A DNA stretch of 64,000 bases from Asterias rubens (GCF_902459465.1 NW_022985702.1:279681-343680), one strand, 5' to 3'; positions 11,601-23,976 are shown, counted from the first letter of the stretch. The notes: generated from the sequence alone by a model not told the origin. A program made the numbers and translations.

Positions 11601-12678
11601 CCATAACTTCACCATCAGTCAAGCCATACCCACACCTCCATCTTGTGCTGTATTCAACCTTGCCATAGATGAAAATCACACAATAAAATGTGGCATAATC
11701 AAAGGAAACTTGTGTATCATTCTTTAAACAGGGGATGACAGTGTTCGAACCTGGTCTTCACTGTGTGGGGGTTGGTGGCTGTTATGGGGCTGTTAACAGA
11801 CCAGCCAGAGGCGAGGTCCGTTAACAGCCCCAGCAATACCTTTTTTCGAAATAAATTGCTAAAATTGTACAAATTTTGTAACTTTTTCCTCAAAAAGACA
11901 TGTTCAGGGGCCATATTTCAGCTTTTGATGGTTCCTGTCTCTTACGTGCATTAATCACAATGGTCTTTTAAGCGCCCTCACTAGGGGGGGGGGGGTCTAA
12001 GGAAGCAAATGATAGCTGTTCTTTGTGCAGGAATGGTGCACGAGCTCAGCATGTAGCATGTCACACTAGTAAACAGGACCATTATGGACAATACGTGCGC
12101 ACCTCACATCAAAATTGATCAAAATTGATACATCAAAATTGATACATTTTCAGTGCGGGAAGTGGCCGAAGTTTGAGATACACAGTGCATGCAAAGCGCA
12201 ACCTAGTTGTACACAATGTACGCTGGTTGAGGGGCCATTGCCAGTTTCCAAAGCCAGTCCTTTAACTAATCAGAGTTTGGAAACTGTCCATGGTATTTAT
12301 TAAAAAAAAATTCACGAGCAATTAAGAACGGAGTCTGATGATTGCAGTTTTACAAAGCACCTTCATATATTTTGACTTGCTAACATAAAGGTCTGGTTTT
12401 AAATACTATAATCATGAAAAACAACTATTCATATTTGTAAGAAATACTAAGAATTACTTATTTCTCTTGACCAGGCAAAAAACATGTGGTTCACCCAATG
12501 ATGACAAGTGAAATGAAAATGTACCATCAATTACAATAGCTGTAATCAAATGAGATATAATGCTAAATGACTTGGTGTAATATGTCAAAACACGAACCTG
12601 GCAGGCCATTTTATGCCCATAGGCATGAAAGACTGGTAGTGCCAATTCCAAATCCTGGTGCCTGTTGTCTGTATCTTT
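8632..12678 (-). CDS. KDZ (Kyakuja-Dileera-Zisupton) transposase, C-terminal half, 7 exons
   Basis: Exons: 12678-12598, 11658-11490, 10996-10907, 10762-10688, 9857-9800, 9287-9225 and 8866-8632 (TGA). Every junction has AG/GT borders and all six intron phases agree, giving about 256 residues. The first exon ends FHAYGHKMACQ and the second holds YGLTDGEVMERLWSFLRR, then LLTDALLHY: the conserved C-terminal half of KDZ transposases, where the glutamate of DGE is the expected third catalytic acid. The rest is helical and charged (EKYVKKLLHYDKRR ... VETKRAIPQRW ... KYSFFLNMSRKYSG). KDZ enzymes are DDE-type cut-and-paste transposases. The N-terminal half with the other acids is not visible; upstream lie a minisatellite and another gene. 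It is therefore 5'-truncated, or its N-terminal exons are outside the window. Intact splicing suggests recent activity or host use. Confidence 0.85.
10060..10406. mobile_element. Palindromic MITE (TTAAAGGAACA family), inside a KDZ intron
   Basis: Arms starting GTTGCCTTGGATC and ending GACTCAAGGCA... pair along about 150 bp (blocks TTTGAAAAGCGTTTGAAACC, ATGATCCACACAA, AAGTAGACTACAATGATCC). It is the same family as 37520-37898 and has no coding capacity. Confidence 0.75.
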
Positions 12679-13080
12679 CTGCAAATAAAGAAGATAAATT
12701 TTGAAGAAAAGGTAGAACACAATAGGAAACATCTTGTCTTTATTGGAAGTTAAGTTTTACGTTTTTATTCAGTGACAAATGAGTATCGCATTGCTACATA
12801 GCAGTGGCAATGAAGTAACCGTCAGATTGTTCAAACAAAATCGAATTGACACCTTCGGACGAATCAATTTATGAAAAGATGGTTTATTACCAATTAAAAA
12901 TACACAATAACATAATTCTGTTCAGAATGTTTTATTTTGTACAAATAAAATTTAGTTATTGTTGTTTTCCTATATCAAATCAATGGATTTAACTTTATAT
13001 CATTCAACAAAACGATTTTGAATGTTTTGATGAAGCTTTTCGCTTTTTCTCAATTTTGTTTGTCAATTCTCAACAAACGA
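12679..13080. other. AT-rich spacer, no gene seen
   Basis: I looked here for upstream KDZ exons (catalytic aspartate regions) on the minus strand and found none. Confidence 0.4.
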
Positions 13081-13081
13081 A

Positions 13082-14232
13082 CAAAAAGGCGAACTGTATA
13101 GTCAGTTTGGCTATGAGGGGAGCCAATCGGCACCCTTCATGAAGAGTCTATACTCCTATGTACATGAAGTAAAATGAATACAAAAAGGCATACCATAAAA
13201 TCAGTTTTGCTATGAGGGGTGCCAATTGGCACCCTTCATGAACAGTCTATACTCCTATGTACAGAGAGTAAAATGAATAAAAAAAAAGCATACAATAAAG
13301 TCATTTTGGCCATTATACTCCTATGTACAGAGAGTAAAATGAGTACAAAAAGGCATATCATAAAGTCAGTTTGCTATGAGGGGTGTCAATTGGCACCCTT
13401 CATGAAGAGTCTATACTCCTATGTACAGAGAGTAAAATGAATACAAAAAGGCAAACCATAAAGTTGCTTTGGCCATGAGGGGTGCCAATTGGCACCCTTC
13501 ACGAAGAGTCTATACTCCTATGTACAGAGAGTAAAATGAATACAAAAAGGCATACCATAGTCAGTTTGGCTATGAGGGGTGCCGATCGGCACCCTTCATG
13601 AAGAGTCTATACTCCTATGTACAGAGAGTAAAATTAATACAAAAAGGCATACAATAAAGTCAGTTTGGCTATGAGGGTTGCCAATTGGCACCCTTCATGA
13701 AGAGTCTATACTCCTATGTACAGAGAGTAAAAAGAATACAAAAAGGCATACAATAAAGTCATTTTGGCTATGAGGGGTGCCGATTGGCACCCTTCATGAA
13801 GAGTCTATACTCCTATGTACAGAGAGTAAAATGAATACAAAAAGGCATACAATAAAGTCATTTTGGCTATGAGGGGTGCCAATTGGCACCCTTCATGAAG
13901 AGTCTATACTCCTATGTACAGAGAGTAAAATGAGTACAAAAAGGCATATCATAAAGTCAGTTTGCTATGAGGGGTGCCAATTGGCACCCTTCATGAAGAG
14001 TCTATACTCCTATGTACAGAGATTAAAATGAATACAAAAAGGCATACCATAGTCAGTTTGGCTATGAGGGGTGCCAATTGGCACCCTTCATGAAGAGTCT
14101 ATACTCCTATGTACAGAGAGTAAAATTAATACAAAAAGGCATACAATAAAGTCAGTTTGGCTATGAGGGGTGCCAATTGGCACCCTTCATGGAGAGTCTA
14201 TACTCCTATGTACAGAGCATAACATGAATACT
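13082..14232. repeat. Minisatellite of about 98-bp units centred on a GTGCCAATTGGCAC palindrome
   Basis: About eleven head-to-tail copies. Each has a block GGCTATGAGGGG, the 14-bp perfect palindrome GTGCCAATTGGCAC (some copies CCGATCGG or CCAATCGG), CCCTTCATGAAGAGTC, TATACTCCTATGTACAGAG and a spacer GAATACAAAAAGGCATACC. One copy (13268-13330) has lost the palindrome. It lies between the ends of two minus-strand transposase-like genes. Confidence 0.9.
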
Positions 14233-14336
14233 ATGTAATTTGAAAGGACTTGTTTTTTTTGGTTTAATTTGTTACTCTAAACTCCAGCACTTCGTATGGA
14301 AATTGTTTAGATTATGTTATGCCATGTTATGGTTGA

Positions 14337-17300
14337 CTACACTTCGTCACCCATTTCTTCATCCAGCTCACTATACCGCCGTCTCAACTCTCTTCTTGTG
14401 TCTGTGTTCAGAGTGCCTCTTGTGGTGAGATTAAATCCCCACAGAATGACAGCATCTGTAGACACCTCATCGGTGTAGTCTTTCCTACCCTTTCCCGTTC
14501 CCATGAACCAATCTTTCCACTCTTTTAACCAAGAACCCTTCAACCACTGTATTTTTAATGTTGAAGGGTTTCTGACCAACACTCTGCCAATGTAGGGACG
14601 CTTGGTTGAATCATCCAGATGCAGTGCCACCAGCTGGCCCTCTGCAATTGACTCCCTTGTGGCCTGGACTGAAACCATTCTTGCTGGTTCCTTTCCCTGG
14701 TCCCCAATTGAAACCTGTACCAGAATGAAAACATGAGTAAACACATGAGTTACACAGTTCATATAATTAAAAATATACAATTTTGTTAATTGCTAAAATA
14801 ACCAGACCTGTGAAATTGTAGTAGATACTTACTTGTTAGACGGAATTAACATGGTACAAACCACAACTTGCTGATGTAGCATATTTAAAAAACCTAGGGC
14901 GTAATTTTGCTGCCCAAACACTGTCACAGTAGCATGTGATTGTCGTCACACGTCTGATTTAACCCTGATCAGTAATCAAGCCCAAAACATTGAAAAACTG
15001 TCATTATGCTTCGCATAACTTTATAGAAGCAATACCAAAAGTGTTTTACTGTTTTTAAACCTACTTTAACATATTAAATGTCTCTCTCCGTTTAAGAATT
15101 GTTAAAATATGCGATATCACGACCTTGTACAGGGATTATACTGTCTAGTTTAATGTGTGTCAATCTTGTCATACATGTACCTTGGGATATTTTTGGTCAG
15201 TTTATCTTGAATAATCTGCAGCTCCTCAGTCAAACTCTCTGGGTCAGAATGTTCTTGGTTGAGTTTTATCAGATCTTTGAGGGTCAACTTGAAGGGACGT
15301 CTGGAACCTTTGGAACAAATACAATTACAGACACTTTTGAAACTATTGAAAATGTGAGGTTTTAAATATTTGTTTCAAAAACTTTGTGAAGAGTCTGTTG
15401 CGCGTGGGTTGTGTGTACGAGCACGCGCTTAGAAATAGATTATGCGCGCTTAGAAATAGATTACGCGCTGTTACTAATAGCTATGAATTGCGTTCCGCGT
15501 GATAATCTTGTGCGCCTGACACGCCGGTTATAAACACTGGTCATTATCAACCGTTTAAACACCCCCACGTGATGCGCTCTCCACCAATAGGAGTAGAGTA
15601 ACTGTCTGGGGTATTTATGAAAAATTATTAATCGCCTTTGTTGTCTAATGGGGAGAAGAAGCAGGGTGTCCCCCCTCCACCCCTTTATTTTTTTGATTTT
15701 TTTTTTTAAAATGTGTTGTGAAAGTTCTGCTGTTTTTTTCGCATGACATATAAACTTCAAAATATTGCATTATAATTCGTATGGTAGATTGGACAAACTT
15801 TGTAAAGAACAAAGAAACTATTTGATAAACCGGGCATATATAAACCATACATTTCGTACTGGCAACCTACAGTTGTGGGTTCTGTTTTCAAACCCAAACA
15901 GTCAACTGCGTTGTACTTGTGTTGCCCTATAATAACAAGCTGGAACTGCAGAAACTTGTTTACCTTCAGACAGCATAAACCTTTCGACATTTCAATGTCC
16001 TTTCCATTCGAGTCTGTCTCTGGTTGTGGCTCCCAAGGTGATGAGGCCCACATACGCCAGTGCATTCTACTCGTACCGTCAATCATTTGGAAACGAAACC
16101 AATGAGGGTGGCTGTGATGTTTAAAATTCCCATACAAGTGTGGCTCTAACCACTTCTTGACATTGAACAGAGGTGTTGCACTCTGCACGCTGATGAAAGG
16201 GGTGTAACTGTCGCTTGTAATTCTCGCTTGTAAATCTGCAATATATAAGTACACATACAAATTTGTATAAAAGTGGCAAAACAGCTTTAATTTGCTGCTC
16301 ATTTGCTGAGATTAACCGTAAAAACCTACAGTAAAGGTGACAACTTTTTTATTGCGATGTAAAACAATTAAGTACACATACAAATTTGTATAAAAGTGGC
16401 ATAACAACTTTAATTCATACGCATGGAAATTAAATTGGCTGATCACTTGCTGAAATTGACCGTGAAAACCTATAGTAACGATGAAAACTTTTTTATTGCA
16501 AAGTAAAACAATTAACATACCATCCTGTGTGTAGACATTGGCTGTCCGAATTTTCGCAGCAATGCAAGAAAACAGCTGATCCACATCCTCATGAGTGTGT
16601 CCAACAGGTAGAAAGTGCATGGTCACCTGCATTAAAATAATTAGCTTTGATACATGGACTTATGTTTTTGAACAAAATTATTACGACAGTAATATGATTG
16701 ATTTAGTTCGACTTGAAGATGAAATATGTGGCAAGTTTCATAAAAATCACTCAAGAACTCTTACTTAGTATTTCTTTCCCAAAGTAAATTTTGTAAGTTT
16801 TCTTAAGACATTACAAGACCATCACTATTTTGTGGTCACTGTTGAAATCAGAGCACTACCATGTAGTATTAGCTGTCAAAAGATTGTATTTTCGTACTTA
16901 AAAAGTCCAAAACACCCCTATTTGAAATCAAGTTTAACCCAACCATATACCTAGTGATTATTTGTACAATTAAATGCAGTGTCTACGGAACCATCCCCAT
17001 ACTTAAAAAGAAAACTTGCTGTTTAATGGTAACTCCAAACTGAAATGGTAAATTTCACTATTCTAAAACTCAAAACTTAGCAAAACCAGCCCCAAATGGC
17101 AGATTTTTTACATGTTTGTTAGTTTGGAGCCAAGGTCCATCATACATATGAAAGTTACAAAGGGGTAAAACAATTGGTCGTGGGCAACATTTTCAAAACT
17201 TCTTTGATATTTGCTGGTCCCTTATACTCCTAAGTTAAAGTATAGTTGGATGAAATTCTCGTCCTAGTTCTTGCATTTTTTTTTTTGTCAAATGAGTATA

Positions 17301-20300
17301 TAGGCCTAATTTACCTCTTCAAAGACTTCAAGCTGAACCAGTAGAGCAGCAAATGTCATCACGTAGCGATTCTTATTTTCGCGATAGCAGTTATCTAACT
17401 GTAGAAACAGGTCTCTCCCCATCTTCTCCTTGTGCAACACTAGAGTTTTCAGCAGACAGTTTATTGTCATGTTGCTGTCATGAGGGACATCTTTGTTGTC
17501 AAGAAACACAATTGGAACTTTTCCCTCTGGAACTCCTGTATGAACCAGGACACTTGAAAATATAATCAAAACAAATAGCTGTTACTGGTCAGATGTCAAA
17601 GGTCTTCTGTTCAAAGTATCCACATTTAGAGGCAAATTTCTTTCTTTTTCTTTCAGTGCTGAAATACAATTACGAACTTGGTATCGATCGCCGTTTGCAA
17701 ACAACTATTTGTGCACCTTTTATTAACTTTCAAATAATTTATTTCCATACATCTGTACACGTGTTAATCAGTACAAGGGAGCTTATTTCATTTTCTCCTG
17801 CTTTCAATAAAAAACAAATGACTGAATAGTTGTCAAGTTATCACGACCTGCAGTAGTGATACTTGCTTTGAATTCTATTTTAATGGCACGACCTGCGGTT
17901 ATTTGTTTAATACCTGTGATATGGACTGGTAATCTAGCCAAGAGGGCAGACCCTTTGTCTCTTCTGATGAAGTGGGGGACATCAGTCTTAGCCTGATGGC
18001 CTGATCCATACCATCGATGATTATCGTTGTCAGATCTCTTGGCTGACGTCTTGCTCGCTCTCTAGCTTTTTGGTACTCCTTTCTCTCCAATCTGCATATA
18101 TATCGAAACGGATGGATAAGTTTTTTGCTGCAGTATGTTACAGTTTTCGCGTTGTTTTGCTGCAAATACTCTGTTTTATATGTGGTGCATTCAAAATGCA
18201 TCGGTATGGTAAAATACACCAGCCTATTCTAAATGTAAGAATTAGGCACTTAGGTTGCCTAGCAACAAGAACAAGTAGGCTACGAATCTGCACCCTTTAT
18301 TCTAAAAAGTCAGAGGACTCTATGACCCAACAGTCGGGTGGGTCATTAGTTGGGTCACTAGACACAAGTTGCACTGTCTGAAAGCATGGTGTACAAACGG
18401 ACTACTTTCTCAAGAAACAGCCCTTGCCTGAAGTACGGTAGCTTTAGACTGTTGTAGTACTGCAGTGTAGAGTGTAAAAAAAAGGGCGGCACTCCTTCAT
18501 CTTTAGTTCAGTCACTCATAACTCTTGTTGTTCTTTTCAGAAACTTTTGAACAAAGGGTTGTATAAACACGAAGTTTTCAAAAGAAGTACAGCATAGTTT
18601 TTGCACTTTTCAGATGTACAGTATAGGCCTACAAAAAAAACCACAAACGACTCATTTTGCTTGATCCCAACACAATTAAAGCCGTGCCTTTGTGATGTTT
18701 TGCGGATGAAAAATGAAATCCCTTCCAATTGGATTGGATGAATTTATAAAAGGAAAAGCTCTACTTCAAATTTATCTGTAGTGTCAATCAGCATTATTTG
18801 CAATCTTTTATTGTGTCAGATTATACTTACTCCACAGTTCGCGTATGCTGACTCAACATTTCTGCTACCTGTTTATGTTCAACATCGGTGAGGGTCTTAC
18901 GACGTTTCTCTTTTAAGTTGGTACAGATGGTGCATTCTGTGAAGTCGGATCTCTGAATATAAAAAATAAAAAATATCAAACAGTGAATAATATAGTAAGT
19001 TAAAGACACTGGGCACTATTGGTAATTGTCAACGGATCAGTCTCAATTGGTGTTTCTAAACTGCATAAAATAACAAACCTGTGAAATTGAGCTTACAATT
19101 TGTCGTCGAAGTTGCGAGATAATAATGAAGGAAAAACACCCTAGCACGAAGTTGTGTGCTTTCAGACGCTTGATTTTGAGACCTCAAATTCTAATTCTGA
19201 GGTCTTGAAACCAAATTCATGAAACACATTACTTCTTTCTCGAAAACTTCAGAAGTAGCCTCTCACAATGTTTTATACTATTAACCTCTCCCAATTACTC
19301 GTTATCATTTGTTGCCAAATATTATTTTGAGTTATTACCAATAGTGTCCACTGCCTTTAAATTTATATAATATTTATATAATATAGAACTTGATTTTACG
19401 GGACCTCCTTTCGCGGGTGCTCTTCCATCACTTCCAATAATTATAGTTAACCATTTAATTTGAAAATTTTCTTGTATAGAGCTATAGAGCTACTTCCATG
19501 TAAACAGTTACCACAGCCAAATTCCTGCTGGTCACATACCAGTTTCCTCCTTGTACACAAGCCGCTATAACGTAAACAAACACCGGAAGTGTGTTGCATA
19601 ATATGTTGACATAAGTGAGTGGGAAAACCGTACTGCCTCGCCACGTCTTGGGCAGAAATTGTCGATTGTTTAGTTTTTAATAGACTAGCGTGATTATTCT
19701 TGTATTTTTCTTTGTTCAATTTTATCAATGGTGTAGCTTTTCAAGAAAATTTGCGTCAAAACAAATTATTAATAGAAATCTTTACCTTGGCAATGATAAA
19801 TTGCGGCAGATGGTCGGTCCAAACAGAAGTAAAACGTTCGTAACAAATAGTTTTCACTATTCCCCGTTCTGTAAATTCTGCCACCATCCTTTCATACATG
19901 GATTTTTTAGTGTAGGTTGGCGGTAGGTGCACTTGGGTTTTGTGCGGCATCCAGTCACCGATCCGCTCAAACAGATAACGCATCCATGCGATGGCTTCAG
20001 TTGTCTTTGCCTGCATAGCATTCCGGCCTAAATTCCCATGATGGACTGTTGTAATTTGGCATTGGAATAACTTTTGACAGCGAAGAAACCTTTTGTAGGT
20101 TGCATCGTGCACAATGCACCACGCTTTGTCGCAAACCGACTTTCCTCTGAGCACAAATCTCTTTCTGATCAAACTCTTTCCAGACTGGCTCAGTTGAACT
20201 TCACTCTTGTCTCTAATGTTATCAAGTATGAACTGTCGTTGTTGAGTTGTGCCTTTTTCTTTGAATTTAAGTTCGCTAATCTCCACATCAAGGGGGGACA

Positions 20301-20640
20301 GAGCTTTTAAACACCTGTTACTGCAGCACTGGTTCTTCAGAACGTCTGCAGAATTCCTTAGCTGTTTTTTCTGTGGAAGTGTGCTGCAATGAGCAATTGG
20401 TGAAATCTGCTGGAAATTAGACCGTCTTTTGTCTTTGCCTGGCGGTTTCTGGGGGGTTGACGAATTTGGTTCATCAAAACAGTCGTCCGAAAAGCTGCAA
20501 TTTACAAGTGGTTCTTCGTCTGAAAAGCTGCGGTTTAGTGGCTCCAAATCCGTACTGAAACCAGTGCAGTTTAAAGGCTCAGAGTCAGTTGAGAAACTGG
20601 AGTCTGAATCTCCTCCACGGTCCTCGTTGACTGTGGACAT
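14337..20640 (-). CDS. DUF7869-type (transposase-like, RNase H-fold candidate) multi-exon protein
   Basis: Exons: 20640-19786 (ATG), 18952-18831, 18091-17914, 17552-17315, 16626-16521, 16235-15964, probably 15307-15181, and 14714-14337 (TAG). Conserved blocks in order: serine/aspartate-rich N-terminus, VCDKAWCIVHDATYKRF, CTICTNLKEKRRKTL, TTIIIDGMDQ, VPHDSNMTI, LQLDNCYRENKNRY, LPVGHTHEDVDQLFS, HPHWFRFQ, and a C-terminal small beta-barrel-like segment (VALHLDD ... KIQWLKGSW). The D of IIIDGMDQ, D of LQLDN and E of HTHED are spaced like an RNase H/DDE core. Such DUF7869 proteins are multicopy in cnidarians and echinoderms; a transposon origin is inferred. Most junctions agree in phase. The 17914/17552 join is off by one base, and exon 15307-15181 needs extra small exons to fit both sides, so a frameshift or missed exons are possible. 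Confidence 0.75.
15536..15625. repeat. Short interspersed repeat (AAACACCCC.CACGTGA ... CTGTCTGGGGTATTTATGAA)
   Basis: The same block recurs at 23388-23432 (right half) and 27300-27385, each with AATAGGAGTA-like and CTGTCTGGGGTATTT segments. It is probably part of a dispersed element whose full ends I could not define. Confidence 0.5.
16247..16513. repeat. Two tandem diverged units inside a DUF7869 intron
   Basis: AAGTACACATACAAATTTGT...AAACAATT occurs twice in a row (about 16247-16371 and 16370-16513). The second carries a small insertion (CATACGCATGGAAATTAAAT). Confidence 0.7.
19000..19360. mobile_element. Palindromic MITE, ACTGGACACTATTGGTAATT family
   Basis: About 360 bp with ends TTAAAGACACTGGGCACTATTGG / CCAATAGTGTCCACTGCCTTTAA and an inner palindrome GAGACCTCAAATT...GAGGTCT. 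Other copies: 27892, 28846 (half), 36151, 45495, 49130. It is in an intron of the DUF7869-type gene. Confidence 0.85.
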
Positions 20641-20788
20641 CTTACTGGACCTATTGGAAAACAACGATGATAACTTAATATATATGTTTACCTAGCAATT
20701 TTTGGTTTACAAACTTGCAGTAAATACTGATTATAGGCCTACGCCAAGGCCCACGGTACAAATGTTGTGTTAAAAGCATTACACACTT

Positions 20789-21288
20789 NNNNNNNNNNNN
20801 NNNNNNNNNNNNNNNNNNNNNNNNNNNNNNNNNNNNNNNNNNNNNNNNNNNNNNNNNNNNNNNNNNNNNNNNNNNNNNNNNNNNNNNNNNNNNNNNNNNN
20901 NNNNNNNNNNNNNNNNNNNNNNNNNNNNNNNNNNNNNNNNNNNNNNNNNNNNNNNNNNNNNNNNNNNNNNNNNNNNNNNNNNNNNNNNNNNNNNNNNNNN
21001 NNNNNNNNNNNNNNNNNNNNNNNNNNNNNNNNNNNNNNNNNNNNNNNNNNNNNNNNNNNNNNNNNNNNNNNNNNNNNNNNNNNNNNNNNNNNNNNNNNNN
21101 NNNNNNNNNNNNNNNNNNNNNNNNNNNNNNNNNNNNNNNNNNNNNNNNNNNNNNNNNNNNNNNNNNNNNNNNNNNNNNNNNNNNNNNNNNNNNNNNNNNN
21201 NNNNNNNNNNNNNNNNNNNNNNNNNNNNNNNNNNNNNNNNNNNNNNNNNNNNNNNNNNNNNNNNNNNNNNNNNNNNNNNNNNNNNNNN
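20789..21288. other. Assembly gap, exactly 500 N
   Basis: Exactly 500 unknown bases, the same as the second gap, so a placeholder rather than a measured length. It is 148 bp upstream of the DUF7869 start codon, so promoter or 5' exons may be hidden. Confidence 1.
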
Positions 21289-22522
21289 ACCCGGCAGCAG
21301 GCTCACACACACTCGCCTGCCGGGTACGTGTGTGTGTTGCAGGCCACGGTTCAACCATAGAGGAAGACATCAACGGTCCACCACTCTGCTGGGACTTTGG
21401 TTTATTTCACAAAAGTAAACGCACGTACAAAGTGTGACCATGGTCCAGGGTGCAACATAAATTGTCAGATAACTGATGGTGCGTGACAATAAGAGTAGAC
21501 GTACATTTTAACAATTTTTACTGATATATTTAGACCCCACTGAGGCAAATTAAAATTACAAAATAAAGTATATAAATTTTGAAATTTTGAGAAACAAGAT
21601 TGAAATGGACGAGTGTCGTCTCGGAGGACGGCCGAGAGAGGAGACTTTGGTAATAAATTATCGATTATTTGTTTTTGTTTGGAAAATGTAATACTAGAAA
21701 TAATGTCCTTTGTGAATTAAAACAGGAATGTGAATGAGTTTCCTTATGGAAAATTGCAAACTTTAAAGCTGCCTGTGACAATGTAGGGAAAGGGACAAAA
21801 ATATCTGTTTATATGGACATTATATGCAAGTTCCACATTTATCTCGGTACAGGACCCCTGTAGTTTGACGATCAACATGGTCATGGTGTGCGTTGATAAT
21901 ATCATTCTATCTCCATGAAAAAGAAAGTTAAAAATAGTCTTAAAAACGTCCATTAGAATTTATCTTCACTGTCATTGTGCGCTGGTATAGCTAGCAAGTT
22001 AGCACTATTTGTACCGCATGCAGCATGCAGGCCGACGATACACACACACACACCCGCACCGTCTCCAGATCCTACGCGCTAAAGCATAGTAGATCGCTTA
22101 TCAAAGATTGGCCCTTCGGTGACCTTTCTAACCAACTGCAGACGGGCACTCTCTCCCCGAAGCCTGAGTATGTAGGAGCCACTGTACCAACGACCGTTCA
22201 CAATAAAATCGCTTTCTTTCATAAAATAGCAGTCTATTTCTTGTTTCAAACGCGTGAGGGTGACATTCAAAAATCTGTCCTAGGAATTGTGCAAGCATTT
22301 GAAATTCACACGACATGCGCGAAGAATAGAATTATATCGTCGGTTTTTCACTTTTTTTCTCCTGAACCAGATGGCCGATTGATCTCGAACTTTCACAGGT
22401 TGGTTATTATACGTATGTTCGATTAGAAAAAGTGCTGCCAAGTTACTAACACTTCCACCTATTGTACACGCTTCAGTAGACTGTCTTTTAATGCGATGTG
22501 TTTGGTTCCAGTTGATATACAG
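21289..22522. other. Spacer with a CA microsatellite and a MITE fragment, no gene seen
   Basis: A hairpin-like ACCCGGCAGCAGG...CCTGCCGGGT tract lies at 21289-21325 and a (CA)n run at about 22038-22052. About 22290-22410 resembles one end of the ACTGGACACTATTGG family (block CCGATTGATCTCGAACTTTC). No coding exon was recognised. Confidence 0.4.
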
Positions 22523-22849
22523 TGTGGACATAAGCTAGGAATGGAAGACGGGAGTATTCCTGATGATAGGATCACAGCATCTAGTCAGTGGGTTCATATA
22601 CTCAGCCGAGTAATGCACGACTGAACCTGAACAGTGGTTGGTACCCAGCTTGGACAGTTCGTTGGTTCATGGCTTCAAGTATATATGGGTTTAGACCCCA
22701 TGCATATTGAGGGCGTCGTCACACAGGGCGATCCAGACTATGATGACTGGGTGACACACTACCAGGTACAATACAGCATTGATGGCACTGCATGGCTGTA
22801 TGTTAATGGGGACTCTACTCCACAGGTAAGAGTACTCAGCAAAGACACG

Positions 22850-22973
22850 GAAAAGTTTCCGTATGGCGCCACCACTTTTTCATTCGATATGAAATAATAT
22901 AGTATTTAATTTACCTCAATGAGATATCCCTTTCTGTAAATATGAGTGAAAAAGTGGTGGCGCCATACGGAAA
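22850..22973. mobile_element. Palindromic MITE in the discoidin intron
   Basis: TTTCCGTATGGCGCCACCAC (left) and its reverse complement GTGGTGGCGCCATACGGAAA (right), extending through a TTTTTCA arm, frame about 70 bp of AT-rich loop. Confidence 0.75.
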
Positions 22974-23769
22974 GTTATCCTTATTCAGGATTTATGTGTC
23001 AATTGTTATTACTTCATAATGCAGTACAGCCACTATTTATAACCAAAGTGTAAATTATCATTTGTATTGATTTGTGTCTCCACCTCTGGTTTGTATTTAT
23101 TTTTTACAGACATTCATTGGCAACACTGATAGAAACACCCCAGTTACCAATATATTCCAGCAGCCTATTCAAGCACGGTACATCCGCATCAGACCTACAG
23201 CCTGGAATGGGTTGCCAGCCCTACGTATTGAACTCCTTGGATGCAGAGGTATTGTTTCAGTCAATCACCACGTTTTCAAATGTCAGGCTTATTGCCTAAA
23301 TCTTAACCTGAATTAATATATGCTAGCCTCTTCTTCTAATCTTAAAGTTAAAAGTAAACAAAATATTGCCAACCAGTGGATGTTATCAAAATGGACACCA
23401 ATAGGAGTGACGAAACTGTCTGGGGTATTTATGAATATCCAATTCTATAAATAAGTTCATCTGGATTGTTGATAATCATGATTATAAAGATTTGCAAGTA
23501 ACATCTACATAAACTTGGATTTGCAAAAAAACGAAACTTTGAATTTAAGATAAATGTCCATATTCGCGCCTTCAAGACAAATTAAACAGATTGCTGTATA
23601 TTTGTTAACGAAAGGTTATTGTGAACCGTTTGACCACAAAGCAGTCAGGTGAATCACTTAATCACCAAACACACATTTTTGATATTTAATAGGGAAATCT
23701 GTTTTATGTAAAATAGAGAAATGGAACTCTCAAAATCAAAATTATAGATCACTCGGTTTCGGATGCTGC

Positions 23770-23976
23770 ATATCAAATACATTATGAAGGGGCCTCATTA
23801 AAAGACTCATTCTCAACGTGCCTTCCAATTTACTGCACCCGAACTACGGAACAATGTACCACACCAAATCATAAACTGCCCCACCCTGGAACAATTTAAA
23901 TTGCAACTTAAAACACAACTGTTCACTCACCCAAGCGCATAGAGACTTTATTGTATTATGCGTTTTAGAATAACCG

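Noticed and set aside
14555-14746. Second frame over the last DUF7869 exon
   Set aside because: Overlaps the phase-consistent frame carrying the barrel-like segment, and has no partner exon.
19447-19728. Exon with CxxC-like cysteines (VCDQQEFGCGNCLHG)
   Set aside because: It lies in an intron of the DUF7869-type gene, where the flanking exons already join in phase; no acceptor or donor gives a consistent frame.
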